In this document: positions 1 to 11,410 of the stretch, piece after piece | Layout of the letters: every line of letters starts with the position of its first letter | Numbering within the stretch: the stretch's first letter is position 1 | From: Pomphorhynchus laevis | Lineage: Eukaryota; Acanthocephala; Palaeacanthocephala; Echinorhynchida; Pomphorhynchidae | Length of the DNA stretch: 64,000 nt | Direction: 5' to 3' | Assembly: GCA_012934845.2 (NCBI GenBank) | Contig: WNNJ02003440.1 | Coordinates: 186,001 to 250,000, forward strand | Program-made: the position numbers and the translations under genes | The notes under the pieces: generated by a model | The model's input: only the letters and a program-made list of their open reading frames with translations | Databases searched by the model: none | What the model was told of the DNA's origin: nothing

Positions 1-1950
1 TTAAAATCAATATGTAACGATAATATTAGAAACATGATGGAAACATAATGCAATTGTAAAAGTCTTAGTTTCGATAAAATAAATGAACATATATGTACCC
101 ATAATCTAGAATTAATTGAAAATTGTGAATTAAGAAAGCTGCTATCAAAAGGGTATAAATATAGATTAAATAATAACAACGACAAAAATAAAATTTACAA
201 TTCGTTATATAATAACTTAAATGATTACTTGAGAAAGCTGATTAATAGTGAAAGCTTGAGTATATTTAAGATTAACATTTGGAAAGATTATATATTTGAT
301 AAAATCAAAAATAAAATGAAAATAACAAACAATTAAAAAAGGAAAAATAAAATTAATAAACATATATATACAGAACTTACTAAATTAAAAGATAACTATA
401 TAATAACAACTATTGATAAAGCTAGTAATAACTTTGTCTTCATATGCAAAAAAGTTTTTTATGATATACTAATGAAAGAGGTTAATTCCAATGATTTAAA
501 TGTAAATCCAACATATGAACGTAGTGAGTTAAGTTTAGAAACAATTATTACAAGTCCCTGTTCTATAATGGACAAAAAGGTATAAAGGTTGAATTAGATA
601 ATAAAACTATACCTATATTATATTGGAATCCAAAATTACATAAAAATCCAATAAAACCTAGGTTCATATGTAGTGCGTTTAAATGTACATTAAAACCACT
701 TTCTGTCTATATGAATAAAATACTTAAAGTAATTAAAGCACACTTTAAAAAATATTGCAAGGTAATCGAAATTAATACTGGTATAAAATCTATTTCAGTA
801 TTAAATCTACAAAAGAATTTATAGAACAGACAAAAGGAATAAATTTTCAAAATATAAATACATACAATTTTAGTACTCTTTATAAAAATCTAGATTTAGT
901 AGATATTAAAGAAGCGTTAGTAAAATTAATTAATCTTATATTCGGAAAAAGATATACATATATATGTTATAATAATTATAACGCCTATCTAACAAAAATT
1001 AAACCATCAAGTAAATATAAATATATAGATAAAATTGAATTAATAGAATCCTTAAATATTTTGATAAATCAAAATTATTTAAAAGTAGGGACATCTATAT
1101 TTAGACAAGTAAAAGGTGTTCCAATGGGTGGTAATAGTAGCCCAATTATAGCTGACTTGTTTTAGAGCTTTATAGAATATGAATTTGTTCATAACTGTGT
1201 AAAAACTAAATCTAAACAATATAAATATATGAAATACATGTTTCGATACATTGATGATATATGTGTATTTAATTCTAACTATTTAATTCTTATTCTTAAC
1301 AAAACCAATATTAATGATAAAGAAGGTGTATATCTAGATATGAACATTAAATTAACATTAACTAAAACTACGATTAATTTATATCGTAAAGATGTCATAT
1401 TAAAATTTACAAGAAACATATTCTTGCATGAGCATTCATGCACACCATATAATATAAAATATAATACATTAAATAATAAAATTTTAAGAATTTCAACTAT
1501 ATGTAATGATATTGGCTTTCTTCAAAATTATTTAAATAATTTAATAGATACATATTTTAATATGTATCTATTAAAGATGGATAATAAATAATATACTTTG
1601 TATTATAATAAGATACTAGATAGGTATTTCAGAGGAAATACATCATTAGCATATATTTGGCCCCGCTGCGATGTTGGGTAGAGGAGTTGGGTGCCGAAAC
1701 CTGATAGCATAGCAGTTCTTCCTGATGACCTCTAATTCTTATTCTGATACAACGTCTGTTATTTTTTAGTCAATTCATAAAAATGACTTTTTTTAATTTA
1801 AATTTTTTATTTTAACTTGATTTAAATTATAGAAAATCTAAAAACAATTATTAATTTTATTATTTTATTATTACTTTTTGATTTAGCATTATTATGTTTT
1901 GTTTAGTTTATAATTATATTAAATACGTAGACTCAGTTAGCTGATTTGAT
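1..1950 (+). mobile_element. Penelope-like retroelement (PLE), 3' two thirds with terminal repeat
   Basis: Translation in pieces gives the PLE N-terminal region (LLSKGYKYR near 135-165), the tract TIDKASNNFVFICKK (about 410-450), the RT motif B-like block GVPMGGNSSPIIADL (about 1115-1160) and the YIDDICVFN catalytic block (about 1245-1275). These are hallmarks of Penelope reverse transcriptases, which use a telomerase-related RT and usually a GIY-YIG endonuclease. I see no clear GIY-YIG domain here. The copy is decayed and begins before the window. From about 1600 to 1950 runs a non-coding terminal region, also present inverted at 36582-36905 and direct at 62400-62778, ending in the shared tail AGCTGATTTGAT. 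I take this as the PLE terminus. Confidence 0.85.
1665..1735 (+). other. Conserved structured motif in PLE terminus (copy 1)
   Basis: Two complementary pairs interleave: CTGCGATG with CATAGCAG (one mismatch here) and TAGAGG with CCTCTA. The order A-B-A'-B' is that of an H-type pseudoknot. The segment also holds GAAAC and CTGATGA, the two conserved hammerhead core strings, in permuted order. Other copies are at 36801-36872 (inverted) and 62476-62551. Hammerhead ribozymes are known in PLE terminal repeats, but I could not fit a complete hammerhead here. Confidence 0.4.
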
Positions 1951-1999
1951 TTAATATGTCATCTTTACGATAAAAAAATTACGATGATCCATTATTGAT

Positions 2000-2187
2000 A
2001 AATAATTATTGAAGCTGGACCAAAGAAGATATCAAATTATTTTTGATATTTCTCTAACTAATGTTAGCAGCTTCAGAAAATTTTAATTTTCTGAAGATTA
2101 CTGTAATTTTCCGAAGATGCTTACAGAAGTTAATGAAATATCAAAAATAATTTCTTCTTTCATTTGATTCAACTCCAATAATTATTT
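2000..2187. mobile_element. MITE family M1, copy 1
   Basis: Near-palindromic element with ends AATAATTATT-GAAGCTGGACCAAAG and its inverse, and an inner pair of GATATTTC...GAAATATC arms. Related copies lie at 9663-9835, 11832-11950 and 27634-27808. There is no coding capacity, so it is probably a non-autonomous DNA transposon. Confidence 0.6.
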
Positions 2188-2249
2188 GTTAAATTTATTA
2201 TTACACATATATGATTATCTATTTTTAAATATACAAATTAAATTTGTTT

Positions 2250-2490
2250 TTATAACGCTTCTTTAATATCTTCCAAATCTAAATGTTTAAAAGCGTACTA
2301 AAATCACAAGTATTTTGATTTTGAAAATTTATTTATTTTGTCTTTTCTAAAAAATACTTTTGTATAATTAATACCGAAATAGTGTTTTATACCAGTATTA
2401 ATTTCGATTACCTTGCAATATTTTTTGAAGTGTGCTTTAATTACTTTAAGTATTTTATTCATATTAACAGAAATTAGTTTAATAGCATTA
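2250..2490 (-). mobile_element. PLE reverse transcriptase fragment
   Basis: The minus strand encodes MNKILKVIKAHFKKYCKVIE and then a decayed version of the following RT block. This is the same tract as in the PLE copies at 1-1950 and 36582-38345. It is a short scrap with no termini. Confidence 0.75.
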
Positions 2491-2700
2491 CTCGTAATGT
2501 GTTTGTCAGTTGCAATACTCATATCTTTGACGAACCGAATCATTGTTTAAATCTGATCTTACTATCTCTGAAATGTACATTCTTGGATATTACATTTATC
2601 ATGCATACATACATTTACGTTGATGTAGTGACGTTCTTATTCAAATATGTGATGCCAAAACCAAACAACAACTATTATTATCAATAATAATAGTTATTAG

Positions 2701-2910
2701 CATGAACGAGGTGAGTCAGTCAATATTGAACGTTCAGACGATGATGAAGCTCGAAGGAGAATCTTTATTGAAAAACGCCATCAACACTACGATGAGTATA
2801 GGAAGGCCAAAGAATTACTCCAACACTCCCAATCCGCGTCGGCGATTACGTCGTATTGTAACGAACAACTAATATTTGGGACACAATTGCGGGTAACCCA
2901 CAATTTGTAA
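2701..2910 (+). CDS. Possible protein phosphatase inhibitor 2-like C-terminal exon or retrocopy
   Basis: An open frame of 69 codons starts just after an AG (ATTATTAG|CATGAA) and ends at TAA 2908-2910. It contains SDDDEARRRIFIEKRHQHYD followed by EYRKAKELL. Inhibitor 2 proteins (PP1 regulators) carry an acidic stretch and then a KRxxHYNE(F/G)xxxKxAxxL block, and this fits that pattern; the rest is unrecognised. The AG just upstream would suit a last exon. However, its final bases (GCGGGTAACCCA) also occur at the 3' end of the non-LTR element near 48510, so it may instead be a retrocopy or a mobile-element piece. I see no other exon of this gene. Confidence 0.4.
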   Translation, partial: HERGESVNIERSDDDEARRRIFIEKRHQHYDEYRKAKELLQHSQSASAITSYCNEQLIFGTQLRVTHNL

Positions 2911-3400
2911 CTTGTAATTATTTTTATAATTGATTTTGTGTTAGATACAATTAAAGTTGACATTATCAAAAAAATTTATTATCAGTTCTTAAATTTTTAA
3001 GTCTGCATATTGTTCGGTATTCTTTCGAAGAATCATTGAGAAAAACGTCAACCTGTTTTTTTTAGAGAACAGACATCGCCAAACACTGTATATCATAAAC
3101 AAAACGCTTTAAATGTATCATCTGCGTATTTTAACAAGTTTAAATACATTTTTAATAAACTAGTTGATTTGTATATTTCAAGATAATTTATTTTTGCTAT
3201 TAACTTTTAAGTTTGATTAATGTTTTTGAAATAAAATTTGGGAAGAATAATATCATTATATATTTTTATTAAATAAAATACATTATCTTCGTAGTATAAA
3301 TTCATATTTAATTATTTCCTGCCGCAGCTGACGAAACGTACATCAAATGGGGATTGAGTTTTCAATTAAACATGCAAAATCCACCCTCATAATGGCAGGT
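2911..3400. other. AT-rich spacer with a partial upstream copy of the 729-bp repeat
   Basis: No gene is seen. The stretch about 3295-3380 (TTCATATTTAATTATTTC, then GCAGCTGACGAAACGTA) resembles 3676-3770 inside the 729-bp duplicated unit, so the duplication arose in sequence that was already repetitive. Confidence 0.6.
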
Positions 3401-3954
3401 TATTCTAATGACGTGTAGTTCTGTCAATTACAGTTGATCATACACACTTTGATATTAGTGGACGTTTGATAACGAACGAGTGACCATGCAACCATCCAAA
3501 TTTACAAACCGAAAAATATGACGTAGCAAGTGACGTCAGACGCTGAACACTGCTTGAATAAGACATATATCACCCTTTATGATATACTACTAGATGCCAG
3601 TATTTTTAACGGGAGAGACGGGCATTTTACATAAAGTTCTTAATTAATCTAACAAGGCGAGAACACTTCGCAGTATAAATTCATATTTAATTATTTCTTA
3701 CCGCAGCTGACGAAACGTAACTGGTGATGTGTACATCAAATGGGATGAAGTTTTTAATTAAACATGCGATTCTTCTATTCTTCCTATCAATTATCGCTGT
3801 TTTATACGATACTTTTCTGTTAAAGCTATTGCATTTATTAAACAAACTGATCATCATGGCAAAATAATCTTATACAATGATATAAATTATTACAAAACAA
3901 AAATTAATATGATAATATTTTTTATAATATTTAATAATTATAATTATTTTTTAG

Positions 3955-4020
3955 AATTCTTTCCGATTTTCAAGTACAAGCAAACTCTTCTGTGGTTCTT
4001 CCTTGTAATGTTTCATTGTT
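3955..4020 (+). CDS. Cassette exon 1 (66 nt, phase 2-2)
   Basis: Acceptor TTTTTTAG, donor GTGAGTACC at 4021. The frame is open, with core NSSVVLPCNVSL. It is identical to exon 2 and lies in copy 1 of the 729-bp duplication. Confidence 0.8.
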
Positions 4021-4683
4021 GTGAGTACCTGTTAACTTTAAAAAACCATTATATTTTGTATAAAGTTGTTTGTATCACATGTTAGTGAAAATCATTCAAT
4101 TATAAACATCGTGATTTATGTTTGTGAGTTATTCTAATGACGTGTAGTTCTATCAATTACAGTTGATCATACACACTTTGATATTAGTGGACGTTTGATA
4201 ACGAACGAATGACCATGCAACCATCCAAATTTACAAACCGAAAAATATGACGTAGCAAGTGACGTCAGACGCTGAACACTGCTTGAATAAGACATATATC
4301 ACCCTTTATGATATACTACTAGATGCCAGTATTTTTAACGGGAGAGACGGGCATTTTACATAAAGTTCTTAATTAATCTAACAAGGCGAGAACACTTCGC
4401 AGTATAAATTCATATTTAATTATTTCTTACCGCAGCTGACGAAACGTAACTGGTGATGTGTACATCAAATGGGATGAAGTTTTTAATTAAACATGCGATT
4501 CTTCTATTCTTCCTATCAATTATCGCTGTTTTATACGATACTTTTCTGTTAAAGCTATTGCATTTATTAAACAAACTGATCATCATGGCAAAATAATCTT
4601 ATACAATGATATAAATTATTACAAAACAAAAATTAATATGATAATATTTTTTATAATATTTAATAATTATAATTATTTTTTAG

Positions 4684-4749
4684 AATTCTTTCCGATTTTC
4701 AAGTACAAGCAAACTCTTCTGTGGTTCTTCCTTGTAATGTTTCATTGTT
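4684..4749 (+). CDS. Cassette exon 2 (66 nt, duplicate of exon 1)
   Basis: Same 66 bases, acceptor and GTGAGT donor (4750) as exon 1, exactly 729 bp downstream. If both are spliced in, the protein gains one exactly repeated 22-residue coil. Confidence 0.8.
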
Positions 4750-4858
4750 GTGAGTACCTGTTAACTTTAAAAAACCATTATATTTTGTATAAAGTTGTTT
4801 GTATCACATGTTAGTGAAAATCATTCAATTATAAACATCGTGATTTATGTTTGTGAGT

Positions 4859-7193
4859 GCTCAATTCGTGGTTTTCTTAAAGAACGTTTATTTCTTAACT
4901 GAATGCTATATTTGGAAATGATGTTATACAATCGTATAATATTAAAAAATACAACGCAATAATACGATTGCACAGTTTAAAACTATTATAACTTTTAGAT
5001 TATGAGCTATTAAATTTTAGTTCGTCTATTACTCGCCAATAAAGTTCATGTAGACAGTTAAAATCACACATTAGGTCGAATCATCTACCATCGCAGAGCC
5101 AGCAAATAGATGTTGTTTCATTGAACGCAAGGTTAATAATACAAATTTAGTAGTGAAATCAAGTAAAACACTGTTTTAAAAATGTATCCTTCATCACTGA
5201 CGACGAATTGACGAGGAATTAAAATGAAGAATGCTTTCAGCTCAATTTATGTACGGGATAAATTTCAATTTATCCAGCACAGATAAAGTAGCCTTAAATT
5301 ATCCTAATTTACAGCTTTATTTAATCTATGGAGATAATAAAGTAGAAAACTCGCACGTAATTAGAGATTAAAGTCTTGTACAAAAATTTTACAAAATTAG
5401 AATTCATATAACGCAAATTAATAAGTTTGAAGGGAATATTTTCTCGGTTTACATTGTTTAATATCTTGGATAAATCAACGCATAAGTCATGTGTATAGCC
5501 ACAATTATGAGATGTATGATTAGTTTACTAACAAAAATTAAAGTGATTTGTGTCAATCTTTAATGACGAAAGCCGTATTGTTCATTTGGCAAAATATATT
5601 CGCTAAATGTAGCAAGTCCAGCAGTAAGTATAAAAATCACTTAAAGGATTGGTAAATCATAGCGATACCTAATATATGATATGAGGATATCTCTATTATC
5701 AATGTCATTATAAAGCATTTTTATATTAAACGATTTCCAACTCAACGAATAATCACCACCTGTAAGGATGCTGTTAACCAACAACATGCAGTAATTCCCA
5801 AGTACACAAAATTATATCTTTGTGCTCGATAGATAATTGATCTGCACCATTGTATTTTTGCATTAAAGATATAATTAATTGAAACTTTTTAGAGGCTCGA
5901 CAAATAACAATATCGCTTCTTTAACTGAACAACATTGTCATTACGGCGAAAATATCAAAGCAGTGACAATATTACTGCTTAAATAGCAAAGCTATAATGA
6001 AAACTTTACTGCTGATTTTTAACTTTTCAGTATACTATCTAAAGCTGAGCCTTTCATGAGTCTTATAATCGAATAGTGTATATGATGCATTAAACTTTAT
6101 ATAAGATTGACGCTCACTACGAGACAACTTGATCAATTTGCTTCAAGCTATTATACCACCTTTTGTGATTCTCAATGGTTGGTTCCATTGAGCAATTTAT
6201 TTTAAGATTTATTATACGATTATTTCTTTCGATCACATACCCATGTGTGATCTACAAGCTGTGATGTATGAAAAATTAATAAATATATGATCTGCTTCTA
6301 TAAAGGTTTGTTCGCGTAGTCGCTTATGAAATGACTAATTTCGACGACTGAATACTTAAGCACAGAAGTTATGTTTAATGCTAAAAAATTAATGCCACTA
6401 CTATGGTTTTGAATTTTCTGAGAAATGAACATTTTGAACTACATCTTAACTGTGGCATCAAAATTTGAAAATACCAGGTAAATACAACGAATGTAAATGA
6501 GGTCGGGTTTGAGCCAGAATTGTAACTTAAAATTACAGAAACGTTCTATTTGTTAGATTTTATTATTTGTGTGATAATTAATATTTAAATTCTCTCATAC
6601 GCTTTCCACGAGGTCGACATTCTGAATAATGTTCAAATGTTCACGTAAATCAAATTCTGTAAACCTTTTTTTAAAGCAAAAAAGAAATGCACAGTTTGAT
6701 CTAGATATGCCAAGGTACGAGACTAAAATCTTAAATACGTCAACACGACGCTAGGTCATCACACTTACACAAACAGCATTTTATAATAATGTAGAATCAA
6801 ACTGACTATGATAGTTTTAAAAACTAGGCCAAGTAAAAAGTGAAAACCTTGAACATTGATTAAAATAAGTAGGAATCTAAGATTATCCTACACTTCAGTA
6901 CTAGCCGCACTTGCTGATTCGATCTGAAAAGCATACGACAGTATTTTACCTTCACATGTTAAGAATCAGTCGTACAAATAATCTTCTCGTATAAAGAATC
7001 TTGACTAGTCCCGTAATATAACATAGCGTGCTGTTCGATCATCTTCCTTCAATTTAAAAAGCAATAATATTCATATTATAAATATTATCTTATATATTCT
7101 ATATTAATAAAATAACATAATATTTGAGTTAACCGTAAGTATTTATCAACACACTCCTGTTAAAATTATATGATTTGTGAATTCGTACTTTAG
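4859..7193. other. AT-rich intron-like sequence, nothing recognised
   Basis: No open frame, repeat or cassette exon could be supported. The stretch lies between cassette exons 2 and 3 and is read as intron. Confidence 0.5.
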
Positions 7194-7259
7194 ATCGTTT
7201 AAAATTATTTACTTTGAACCGTTCTCGTTACTGAATATTTCTGGTAATGCCAAGTGCAT
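7194..7259 (+). CDS. Cassette exon 3 (66 nt, phase 2-2)
   Basis: Acceptor TACTTTAG, donor GTAAGTAGTA at 7260. The open frame ends FSLLNISGNAKC and keeps F at repeat position 3, L at 14 and ISGN at 16-19. Confidence 0.8.
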
Positions 7260-7539
7260 GTAAGTAGTATATTTTTAAATTGACTATTGATTGCTTTTTT
7301 AAATCAATCTTTTTATAATTTCTCTTTCAATCATTAGCATTTATTCGTGTATATGACGTCATCAATCGTAATTTGATAAAATATCATTTTGTTATCTTGA
7401 CAAGCACATCATCATAACTAAATAATTTAATATTATAACATAAAAATAATTTATATAGTAATTTTTATTTAATCAGTGTTATATTAAAAAAAGGATTTAT
7501 TTAACGTGGCAAATGCGTGCCAGCGCACTCTTACAAGAC

Positions 7540-7790
7540 CACAACAAAACATAAATGTAAATCATGTGTCGAGAAGGTGTGAACAGAGGAGGTGTTTGAA
7601 TGTGATAAAGGAGGGAGCGCGGCGGACGTCGAGAGGGAGTTGATTCCAGGCAAGTGAGGCGGCGAGGATGGATCGGAGACCATAGTTGTTGGAGTAATTG
7701 GGAACGTGGAGTAAGAGGGTATGACGGGAACGCAGCGATAGCGGGGTGGGGCCAGTGTCGTCTAAGAAACGAAGGTTGATGAATGTGATA
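7540..7790 (-). mobile_element. 3' end of a LINE (jockey/L2-like reverse transcriptase C-terminus)
   Basis: This is a GC-richer island. The minus strand reads INLRFLDDTGPTPL, then SLAWNQLPLDVRRA, then SFITFKHLL with a small frame slip. The pattern Y/NLR...WN.LP..+R.A.S...FK is the usual C-terminus of jockey, L2 and CR1 group LINE ORF2 proteins. Only this tail remains. Confidence 0.65.
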
Positions 7791-8148
7791 TTAGTTTTGA
7801 AATATTAGTTTTTAATGAAATATTAGTTTTGTTGTCTTATAAAAATTTTAATATAATATTTGATATTAATAAAAAAACTCAATATTGTTCGCACATAATT
7901 TCATAAACTAAGTTTATTCAACTAAGTTTAACGTTAGAAATAATCAAAATGTAATAAAGAAGCATATAAAGACATTTCAATATTTCGAAAATATTGAAAA
8001 ATAAAAATTTTAATATTTTTAATAAAATTTCATATATTTCAATTAATAAACTCACTGAATACTCATTTGCTAATAATTTTATTTCCAAAATTTATCATCG
8101 ATTTTGAATAATATATTATTAAGTTATAATTGTATAAATATTAAATAT

Positions 8149-8746
8149 AAGAGAGTGAGACCATTCCGCGTGAAATACGTTGTTATCATTGAAGCCAGAC
8201 GCGGAAGAACGACGATAACAGTAGCAAGTACCGTTTCGTCATCACAATGACTCATCAGTGCCAGATCCCTCCCACTACTGGATGCAGAGGAGGACTGGCA
8301 GACGGCACACGAGTCATGTGTATGAAGTACCAGAAAGATTTCTGGTAACTTCACATTGAGTGCTAAACCCGCACTACTGCTTCACAAAATAGGATCATTA
8401 GCAAAAGCACTGGCAAATGCCAGCGCAGGTCTCTTAAATATCGGCTAACTTAAACCATGAATCTCAAAAGAGAGTGAGACCATTCCGCGTGAAATACGTT
8501 GGATCGGATAATAAAATGTATCGGATAAACAATATAGCAAACGAAACATCTATATAGCAAATGAAACTTCATACATATGACTCGTGAGCCGTCTGCCAGT
8601 CCTCCTCTGCATTCAGTAGTGGGAGGGATTTTGCACTCATGAGTCATTGTGATGAAGAAATGGTACTTGCTACTGTTATAGCCGTTCTTCCGCGTCTGGC
8701 TTCAATGATAACAACGTATTTCACGCGGAATGGTCTCACTCTCTTT
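8149..8746. mobile_element. Long inverted repeat element (fold-back DNA transposon-like)
   Basis: Arms of about 180 bp (8149-8330 and 8567-8746) begin AAGAGAGTGAGACCATTCCG and end with its complement. A third partial copy of the arm sits inside at 8467-8507. Flanks are TTAAATAT and TTAATATAT, a possible but uncertain target duplication. Part of the interior (8513-8552) recurs inverted at about 9155-9195. There is no transposase. Confidence 0.7.
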
Positions 8747-9016
8747 TAATATATAAGAGTAATATTTTATTTTATATAAAAATATTAATACTCACTAAAA
8801 TTTCTTTCAAATTACCGAATTTTTTTATCTTGATATCAAGATAACGAGAAACAAATAAAGTTTTAATATTTAAAAATATCAATAATATTAATATAAATTT
8901 TCTTATCTTTTAATTAAACATAATGTCTTATTATAAAGACATGATTAAAATGGAAATAATATTACATTATTACCTCTTTATTCATCGGTCGATAAAAATG
9001 ATTAGTTAATTCTTAT

Positions 9017-9082
9017 ACAATTTAATGACACTGTTTTTCTCTTTAACTCTTCTCTGATTAGTTCTGCTGGTATCTTATATAT
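9017..9082 (+). pseudogene. Cassette exon copy with GC donor and no AG acceptor
   Basis: The 66-nt frame is open (QFNDTVFLFNSSL) and matches the repeat well up to position 14. The donor is GCAAGTAGC (9083), but the acceptor position reads TTCTTAT, so normal 3' splicing is unlikely. The AG at 9003-9004 would give a 77-nt exon that breaks the phase. It is either decayed or spliced in an unusual way. Confidence 0.5.
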
Positions 9083-9662
9083 GCAAGTAGCTGTGAAAGT
9101 TTAACTAACCTATTATTCTATCAAAATATATTTTTATTTTAGGATTTCTTTACAGATGTTTCGTTTGCTATATTGTTTATCCGATACATTTTTTTACTTT
9201 TGCATGGATTTCTATTTTGCCTCTAAAGTTCTCGAGATCATTTTAATCTGAAAAGTTATATTGTGATAATATATTAAATAACGTATTACAATTTTGAAAT
9301 ATTGACAAAGGATTCATAAAACACAATTTGATTCTTCATTTGTCTACCTGCTAAGAAACAGACATAAGAAATACATAAATATATAATATTTGAAAATTAA
9401 AAAATAATTTATAATTATGGCGTGATAATATATTAAATAACGTATTACAATTTTTAAATATTGGGGCAAGATCAATAAAACACAATTTGCTTCTTTATTT
9501 GAAAGTTTCTATTTTGCCTCTTAAAATGATCTTGAAATCATTTTAATCTGAAAAGTTGACGGAGTCTACATATTTTGCAGTATACATAAATTTAAAAATG
9601 TAAATATCTAAATTTTAAGATTTCTATAATTTTAAATAGTTGATACTGATCCATTATTAATA

Positions 9663-9835
9663 AATAATTATTTGAGTTGGATCAAAGAAAATATGTTTTT
9701 TTTTGATATTTCGCTAACTACTGTTAGCATATTCAGATGATCAACTTCAGTCAATTCTATGAAGTTGCTAACAGAAATTAGCGAAATATCAAAAATAATT
9801 TCTTCTTTCCTTTGATCCAGCTCCGATGATTATTT
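9663..9835. mobile_element. MITE family M1, copy 2
   Basis: Best preserved copy: ends TTTGAGTTGGATCAAAG and CTTTGATCCAGCTC, with inner arms GATATTTCGCTAAC and its near complement around a short centre. Confidence 0.7.
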
Positions 9836-9839
9836 TCTA

Positions 9840-10507
9840 TAATTTTATAATTTTATAAAATTATAAAATTACTTTTCTAATTTTTTAACTTATAACATGA
9901 TGTTATTAGATCTGGTTCTCTATTATTTAGCACAACAAAGTTGTCATTACAAATAAGTGCCAATCATAAGTAATAATAAAAAAATATTTTAGTCCCTAGT
10001 TATATTTTAAAGTATTTTTAAACATACTTTAAAATATATAGAATATTTTAATTTTGTATTTAATTTTCAATTTTTAATCATTAAAAATTGCAATTAAAAT
10101 TTTGCATCGCCGCAGAATGTGTATAACTTTATAATAAGCATTCAACCAAATTAAACATTATTTCCGCAAATTCCCCTGCAATAACTGAATTATTAAGGTT
10201 TTTTGGTAAAATTTTAAAATATATCGAATTTATGAATTAAGAATTCTTCAAATTCCTGAATTCTGATTTAATTAAAAATTGGTATTTTTCAAATAAGAAT
10301 TTTAAATATTCATAATAAACTACCATACTATTCTAACTTTGCATATTTTTATTGTAAGCCATACAAATACGTAAGTGTAATCTTATTCAAACACGGTGTA
10401 TTTACTATTCAACCATAAAACGATTCCACTTAAAAGTTTTAATTTATTTCTAATAATATTTTGATGATTTATATTTTACAATATTTCTTTAAAATAATTT
10501 CTTTTAG
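9840..10507. other. AT-rich intron-like sequence
   Basis: Simple AT-rich sequence ahead of cassette exon 4. No gene, repeat family or splice pair supported. Confidence 0.5.
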
Positions 10508-10573
10508 AGAATTTCACAATACTACTGTCATGTCACTCCCATTGCTGGATATTAATAATAAAAGTCATGCACT
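10508..10573 (+). CDS. Cassette exon 4 (66 nt, phase 2-2)
   Basis: Acceptor TTCTTTTAG, donor GTAAGTAATT at 10574. It is open and reads EFHNTTVMSLPLLD. The C-terminal half is diverged (no ISGN), but length, phase and the Leu split codon (CT|A) are kept. Confidence 0.7.
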
Positions 10574-11079
10574 GTAAGTAATTAACAACTATTATTTTAA
10601 TATTACAAATTTTTAATTTTTGGCATTTATTTCACAAAAATCAATCTATTGTAGTTATTACCACAACACAATTCATACTTTTGATGAAAAACTTCAGTTT
10701 ATTTGCCAAACGCATAAGTGTGTGGTCAAAAGCATCTTACAATGATATGTTGCTATTTAATCATTTAATACAATACGGAGCATTTGTATAGCCACTTAAT
10801 TTAAAGCTTTATATAAACATAAAGCTTTTACTATTACATATTTACCATGTTTTATTTGTGTATGCTGGCAAAATAATAAAAGTAAAAAACGTTTTTATTA
10901 CTTATAATTCCAAAATGCAATTATATAAATACGGAATAATTTGAAATTTTTTGAAAATATAAAAATTAACATTAATATTTAAAAAATAAACTACTTTTAA
11001 TTATGCAAAAATGCAATTTAAAAATTCTAATATAAATTGGGACTTCACATGGGACTTCACTTAAGACTTCACATTCGTG

Positions 11080-11410
11080 AACCCGCTAGCTCCCAGTCAC
11101 CAGGCGACATCTCTAGCAAGAGCCAGACCAGTAGCTACGGAAACTGAAGGCAGAAAAAGAATAAAGTACGAGGGAATTTCATCACTAGGGATGGATTTCA
11201 TTCCCATAGCCATCGAAACTACTGGTGCGATGAGCAAGGAAACATCTAACTTTTTCTGTTTGCTTATCAAAAAGCTTCGCCGATTTGTAGACGACCCCGG
11301 GTTGGCTCCTTCCAATGCCACGCATACGTACAGACATACAAATTGCCAATGGTGCATCAGTCCTGGCCTTGCTTACAGAACACTGAATTCAATTGAACGT
11401 CTACATCACA
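11080..11410 (+). mobile_element. Fragment of a retroelement C-terminal domain
   Basis: A GC-richer island with an open frame reading GRKRIKYEGISSLGMDFIPI, then AIETTGAMSKETSNFF. The arrangement K.+KY....F.P+A+ET.G resembles the terminal segment of a group of metazoan RT proteins (related to 25945-26400). Only this stretch is recognisable; the rest of the 133-codon frame is not. Confidence 0.45.

Larger units (their letters stand above)
3401..4858 (+). repeat. 729-bp tandem duplication, two near-identical copies
   Basis: Copy 1 is 3401-4129 and copy 2 is 4130-4858. I notice only about two differences (GTCAAT/ATCAAT and GAACGAG/GAACGAA), so the event is recent. Each unit carries one complete 66-nt cassette exon (3955-4020 and 4684-4749) with its splice sites and flanking intron. 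The duplication therefore added one exon to the host gene. Confidence 0.95.

Noticed and set aside
1665-1735. Canonical hammerhead ribozyme in the PLE terminus
   Set aside because: GAAAC and CTGATGA are present but an 11-nt gap separates the pairing strand from GAAA and no stem I or III fits.
3955-4020. Spliced-leader or small non-coding RNA array as explanation for the 66-nt units
   Set aside because: An upstream acceptor on every unit and a shared open frame with conserved residues fit internal coding exons better.
5885-5950. Possible extra cassette exon after TTTTTTAG
   Set aside because: The frame is open but there is no donor at 66 nt and the sequence does not match the repeat.
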